From assembly GCF_013408745.1 (NCBI RefSeq), contig NZ_JACCBJ010000001.1, positions 1,550,001 through 1,614,000 on the forward strand: DNA of 64,000 nt, read 5' to 3'. Below, in pieces: positions 62,187-64,000 of the stretch (position 1 is the first letter of the stretch; every line of letters starts with the position of its first letter). Made by a program: the position numbers and the translations under genes. The stretch is from Leifsonia soli (lineage in GTDB: Bacteria; Actinomycetota; Actinomycetes; Actinomycetales; Microbacteriaceae). The notes beneath the pieces are model-generated. The model did no database searches and was not told the origin of the DNA. It saw only the letters and a program-made list of their open reading frames with translations.

Positions 62187-62300
62187 GCGGCAGATTCTTC
62201 CACGAATACGCACCGCATGCACGAAAGTGGCAAGCACTTTCGGCCTCCTACGCCATAGCTTTCCAGTGCACCGCAGAGCGCGGGCGAAGGGAGGACGGCG

Positions 62301-62936
62301 ATGGATCCGGCACTGGTCTTCGGCTTCTGGGGCGTCGCGGCCCTCCTCGTCTGCACGCCGGGCGCCGACTGGGCGTACGCGGTCACCGCCGGGCTCGGCG
62401 GCCGGACGCTGCTGCCCTCGATCGGCGGAATCCTGTTCGGGTACCTCGTGGTGGTCGTCGCGGTCGCGGTCGGACTGGGCGCGCTCGTCGCCGCCAATCC
62501 CGTGCTTCTCGACGTGCTCACCGTCGGCGGCGCCCTCTACCTGCTGTGGCTCGGGATCAGCGGGCTGGCGAGGTCGGCCGCACCGATCGCCGCGCAGACG
62601 GGTGCGGACGGTACCGGCGGCGCGTCGTCCGTCGCGTCCTTCCTGCGCGGAGCCGGCGTCAGCGGGTTCAACCCGAAGGGGCTGCTCGTGCTGGTCGCGC
62701 TCGTGCCGCAGTTCACCTCGGCGCACGGAGGCTGGGCCCCCGCGGCGCAGATGCTGATGCTCGGCGGGCTGTTCGTCGCGACCTGCGCGGTCGTCTACCT
62801 CACCGTCGCGGTTCTCGCCCGGCGGCTGCTGGCTGCACGCCCGCGCGGCACGGTCGTCATGGCACGCGTCTCGGCGATCGCCATGACCCTGATCGGCGTC
62901 GCGCTGCTCGCCGAGCGGGTGGCGCAGGCGTTCTGA
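62301..62936 (+). CDS. LysE/RhtB-family amino-acid exporter
   Basis: 211 aa, about six hydrophobic spans. The start FGFWGVAALLVCTPGADWAYAVTAGLGGR (parts quoted) has the family's P-G-A-D/N motif, and SGFNPKGLLVLVALVPQF is the second conserved stretch. GGAGGG lies upstream of ATG 62301. Probably activated by the divergent Lrp-type regulator, which lies 114 bp away. The exported amino acid is unknown. Confidence 0.92.
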   Translation: MDPALVFGFWGVAALLVCTPGADWAYAVTAGLGGRTLLPSIGGILFGYLVVVVAVAVGLGALVAANPVLLDVLTVGGALYLLWLGISGLARSAAPIAAQTGADGTGGASSVASFLRGAGVSGFNPKGLLVLVALVPQFTSAHGGWAPAAQMLMLGGLFVATCAVVYLTVAVLARRLLAARPRGTVVMARVSAIAMTLIGVALLAERVAQAF

Positions 62937-62963
62937 CCCGGACGACCCGCGAGGGGACGGCCG

Positions 62964-63224
62964 CTACGGCTGCTCGGGCCCGTCGCCCCGGCGCTCGGCC
63001 TCTTCCGCATCCAGCTTCTCGGCGATCTCGGCGCGGTAGCGCACGCGCCGGATCCTGCGCACCATGTCGATCACCAGCAGGACGACGACCACGGCCAGCA
63101 GGAAGGTGATGACGAAGCCGATCACGCCGGGGGTGACCGAATCGTCGTCGGGCGTCCCGGATGGCGTTGGCGTCGGGGTGGCGGCCAGCAGGACGGAGGC
63201 GCGCAGCAGAGCGTCGGCGATCAC
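62964..63224 (-). CDS. Small single-pass membrane protein
   Basis: 86 aa from GTG 63224. A Thr/Pro-rich N-terminal stretch (AATPTPTPSGTPDDDS) is followed by one membrane span (VIGFVITFLLAVVVVLLVIDMV) and a charged helical tail (RRVRYRAEIAEKLDAEEAERR). Its GTG start overlaps the stop of the preceding small gene (GTGA). Small proteins like this are common beside DUF4307 genes in actinobacteria. Function is unknown. Confidence 0.8.
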   Translation of the reverse strand: MIADALLRASVLLAATPTPTPSGTPDDDSVTPGVIGFVITFLLAVVVVLLVIDMVRRIRRVRYRAEIAEKLDAEEAERRGDGPEQP

Positions 63225-63352
63225 GCACGCACCTCGGCGACGAGGTCGATCTCGGGCATCCAGGTCTCCACTTTCGAGTCGATGAGCGGCGACTCCTCCG
63301 TCGGCCGGGCGGCCCGCAGGATGTCGGTGGGCCAGGAGGCGCCAGCATTCAC
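63221..63352 (-). CDS. 43-residue small protein
   Basis: 43 aa from GTG 63352, preceded by AGGAGAG at about 6 nt. It reads VNAGASWPTDILRAARPTEE, then SPLIDSKVETWMPEIDLVAE and ends VRA. No signal or membrane span. The last base codons overlap the next gene by 4 bp (GTGA), a sign of translational coupling. It is too short for a family call. Evidence is the ribosome site plus coupling. Confidence 0.6.
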   Translation of the reverse strand: MNAGASWPTDILRAARPTEESPLIDSKVETWMPEIDLVAEVRA

Positions 63353-63443
63353 AGCTTTCTCTCCTAGTCTGGTATCAGCCTACCGTCGCCCGGCGGGAGG
63401 CTCCTGAGCGGAAGGCGGGACTGGACGGCATGGCGGTGCACGC

Positions 63444-63905
63444 ATGACGGCGACCCCGACTCCCCCGGTTCCCACGCCATCGGCCTCCGCGCCCTCGGCT
63501 GCGACGCCGCGCGTCCCCACGCTCGACACCCGCTACGGCCGCACCCCCCAGCGGAAGCGGCGCGACCGCTGGCTGCTCATCGGCGGAGCGGTCGCCCTCG
63601 TCGCGATCGTCACCGGGTGGGTCTTCTGGGCCGGCTGGGACAACAACCAGGCGAACCTCGAGACGACCGACACCGCCTACACGATCCCCGACGACCATCA
63701 CGTCGACATCTCGTTCACGATCAATGCGCCGCCGGGCACGCCCGTGACCTGTGCCCTCCAGGCGCTCAACGAGGACTTCGCGATCGTCGGCTGGCGCATC
63801 GTCGAGTACCCCGGTTCGGAGACGCGCGTGACCTCCCACACCGAGTCGATCCGAACGATCATGACGCCCAACACGGGTTTGATCAACACCTGCTGGCTGA
63901 CCTAG
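63444..63905 (+). CDS. DUF4307 family membrane protein
   Basis: 153 aa. Pro/Ala-rich cytoplasmic N-terminus, basic QRKRRDRW, one membrane span (LLIGGAVALVAIVTGWVFWAGW), then an extracellular domain with the family's VTCALQALNEDFAIVGWRIVEYPG and a paired C-terminal cysteine (NTCWLT with TCAL), probably a disulfide. It commonly precedes greA in actinobacteria, but that gene is not seen before the window ends. Confidence 0.87.
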   Translation: MTATPTPPVPTPSASAPSAATPRVPTLDTRYGRTPQRKRRDRWLLIGGAVALVAIVTGWVFWAGWDNNQANLETTDTAYTIPDDHHVDISFTINAPPGTPVTCALQALNEDFAIVGWRIVEYPGSETRVTSHTESIRTIMTPNTGLINTCWLT

Positions 63906-63918
63906 TATTGTGCGGATA

Positions 63919-63940
63919 CGCCCCGGCCGTGGCCGGGGCG
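63919..63940 (+). terminator. GC-rich hairpin after the DUF4307 gene
   Basis: CGCCCCGGCC (63919-63928) and GGCCGGGGCG (63931-63940) are perfect complements 13 bp after the stop codon, followed by TCGACTTTA. A reasonable intrinsic terminator. The remaining ~60 bases to the window edge show no recognisable gene. Confidence 0.7.
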
Positions 63941-64000
63941 TCGACTTTAGCACCGGTACCGAACCGGACCATCTGCTCGCGTGCTGGCCGCCCCGTGGCG

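Overview
This 64 kb window is chromosomal DNA from a very GC-rich Gram-positive actinobacterium, most likely a Leifsonia-like member of the Microbacteriaceae. The evidence is the codon bias, the DUF4245, DUF4307 and DUF6264-type proteins, a RamB-type glyoxylate regulator, a PIN-PhoH fusion protein, and many genes whose start codon sits 6-8 nt after a -10 hexamer (leaderless mRNAs). I see no rRNA, tRNA, CRISPR array, insertion sequence or prophage. About 57 protein genes are supported.

Layout. 1-3.43 kb: glycine cleavage operon gcvT-gcvH-gcvP (minus strand, gcvP cut by the window edge) behind a tandem glycine riboswitch. 3.5-9.3 kb: three phased palindromes, then an NAD operon made of an NrtR-type Nudix repressor, nadA, nadB, nadC and a NifS-like desulfurase, almost all overlapping. 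9.4-14 kb: DHA2 drug exporter, then a coupled AhpD-like / ADP-ribosylglycohydrolase / PfkB kinase set and a DUF488 gene. 14-18.8 kb: glyoxylate shunt aceA-aceB with a divergent RamB-like regulator. 18.9-25.3 kb: LacI-controlled sugar ABC importer with an intracellular GH5-like glycosidase. 25.5-31.8 kb: amine/omega-amino-acid catabolism (FAD amine oxidase-like, PucR regulator, MmsA-type dehydrogenase, class III transaminase). 31.9-43.2 kb: mixed accessory and housekeeping genes (NYN-LOTUS protein, oxidoreductase, DUF4287 and a paralogous pair, second MFS exporter, alpha/beta hydrolase, acetyltransferase, LuxR-type ATPase regulator, LON-domain protein, DUF427, and a small membrane gene between two copies of a ychF 3' end). 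43.3-64 kb: core genes ychF, methyltransferase, exonuclease, rmuC, glpX, fba, ispH, xseA-xseB-DUF4245-carbonic anhydrase-fumC, a kinase, mepB-like, phoH2, class V aminotransferase, uppS, hemolysin III, lrp/lysE pair, small membrane proteins, DUF4307.

The least explained signal is a set of interspersed intergenic palindromes. Family A has four clear copies (10932, 14005, 18787, 55920) plus a diverged one at 45891. Family B has two copies (15766, 56580), family C two (24213, 45186), and a three-copy phased palindrome cluster lies at 3514-3566. Within a family the outer arms are nearly identical. The inner stem changes but still pairs in each copy. Family A members lie 0-20 bp after stop codons. 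Other points worth checking are in-frame tandem expansions in nadB, pucR, the alpha/beta hydrolase and xseB, and the ychF-end duplication.

All functional calls come from reading translated sequence and motifs by eye. No database search was run.
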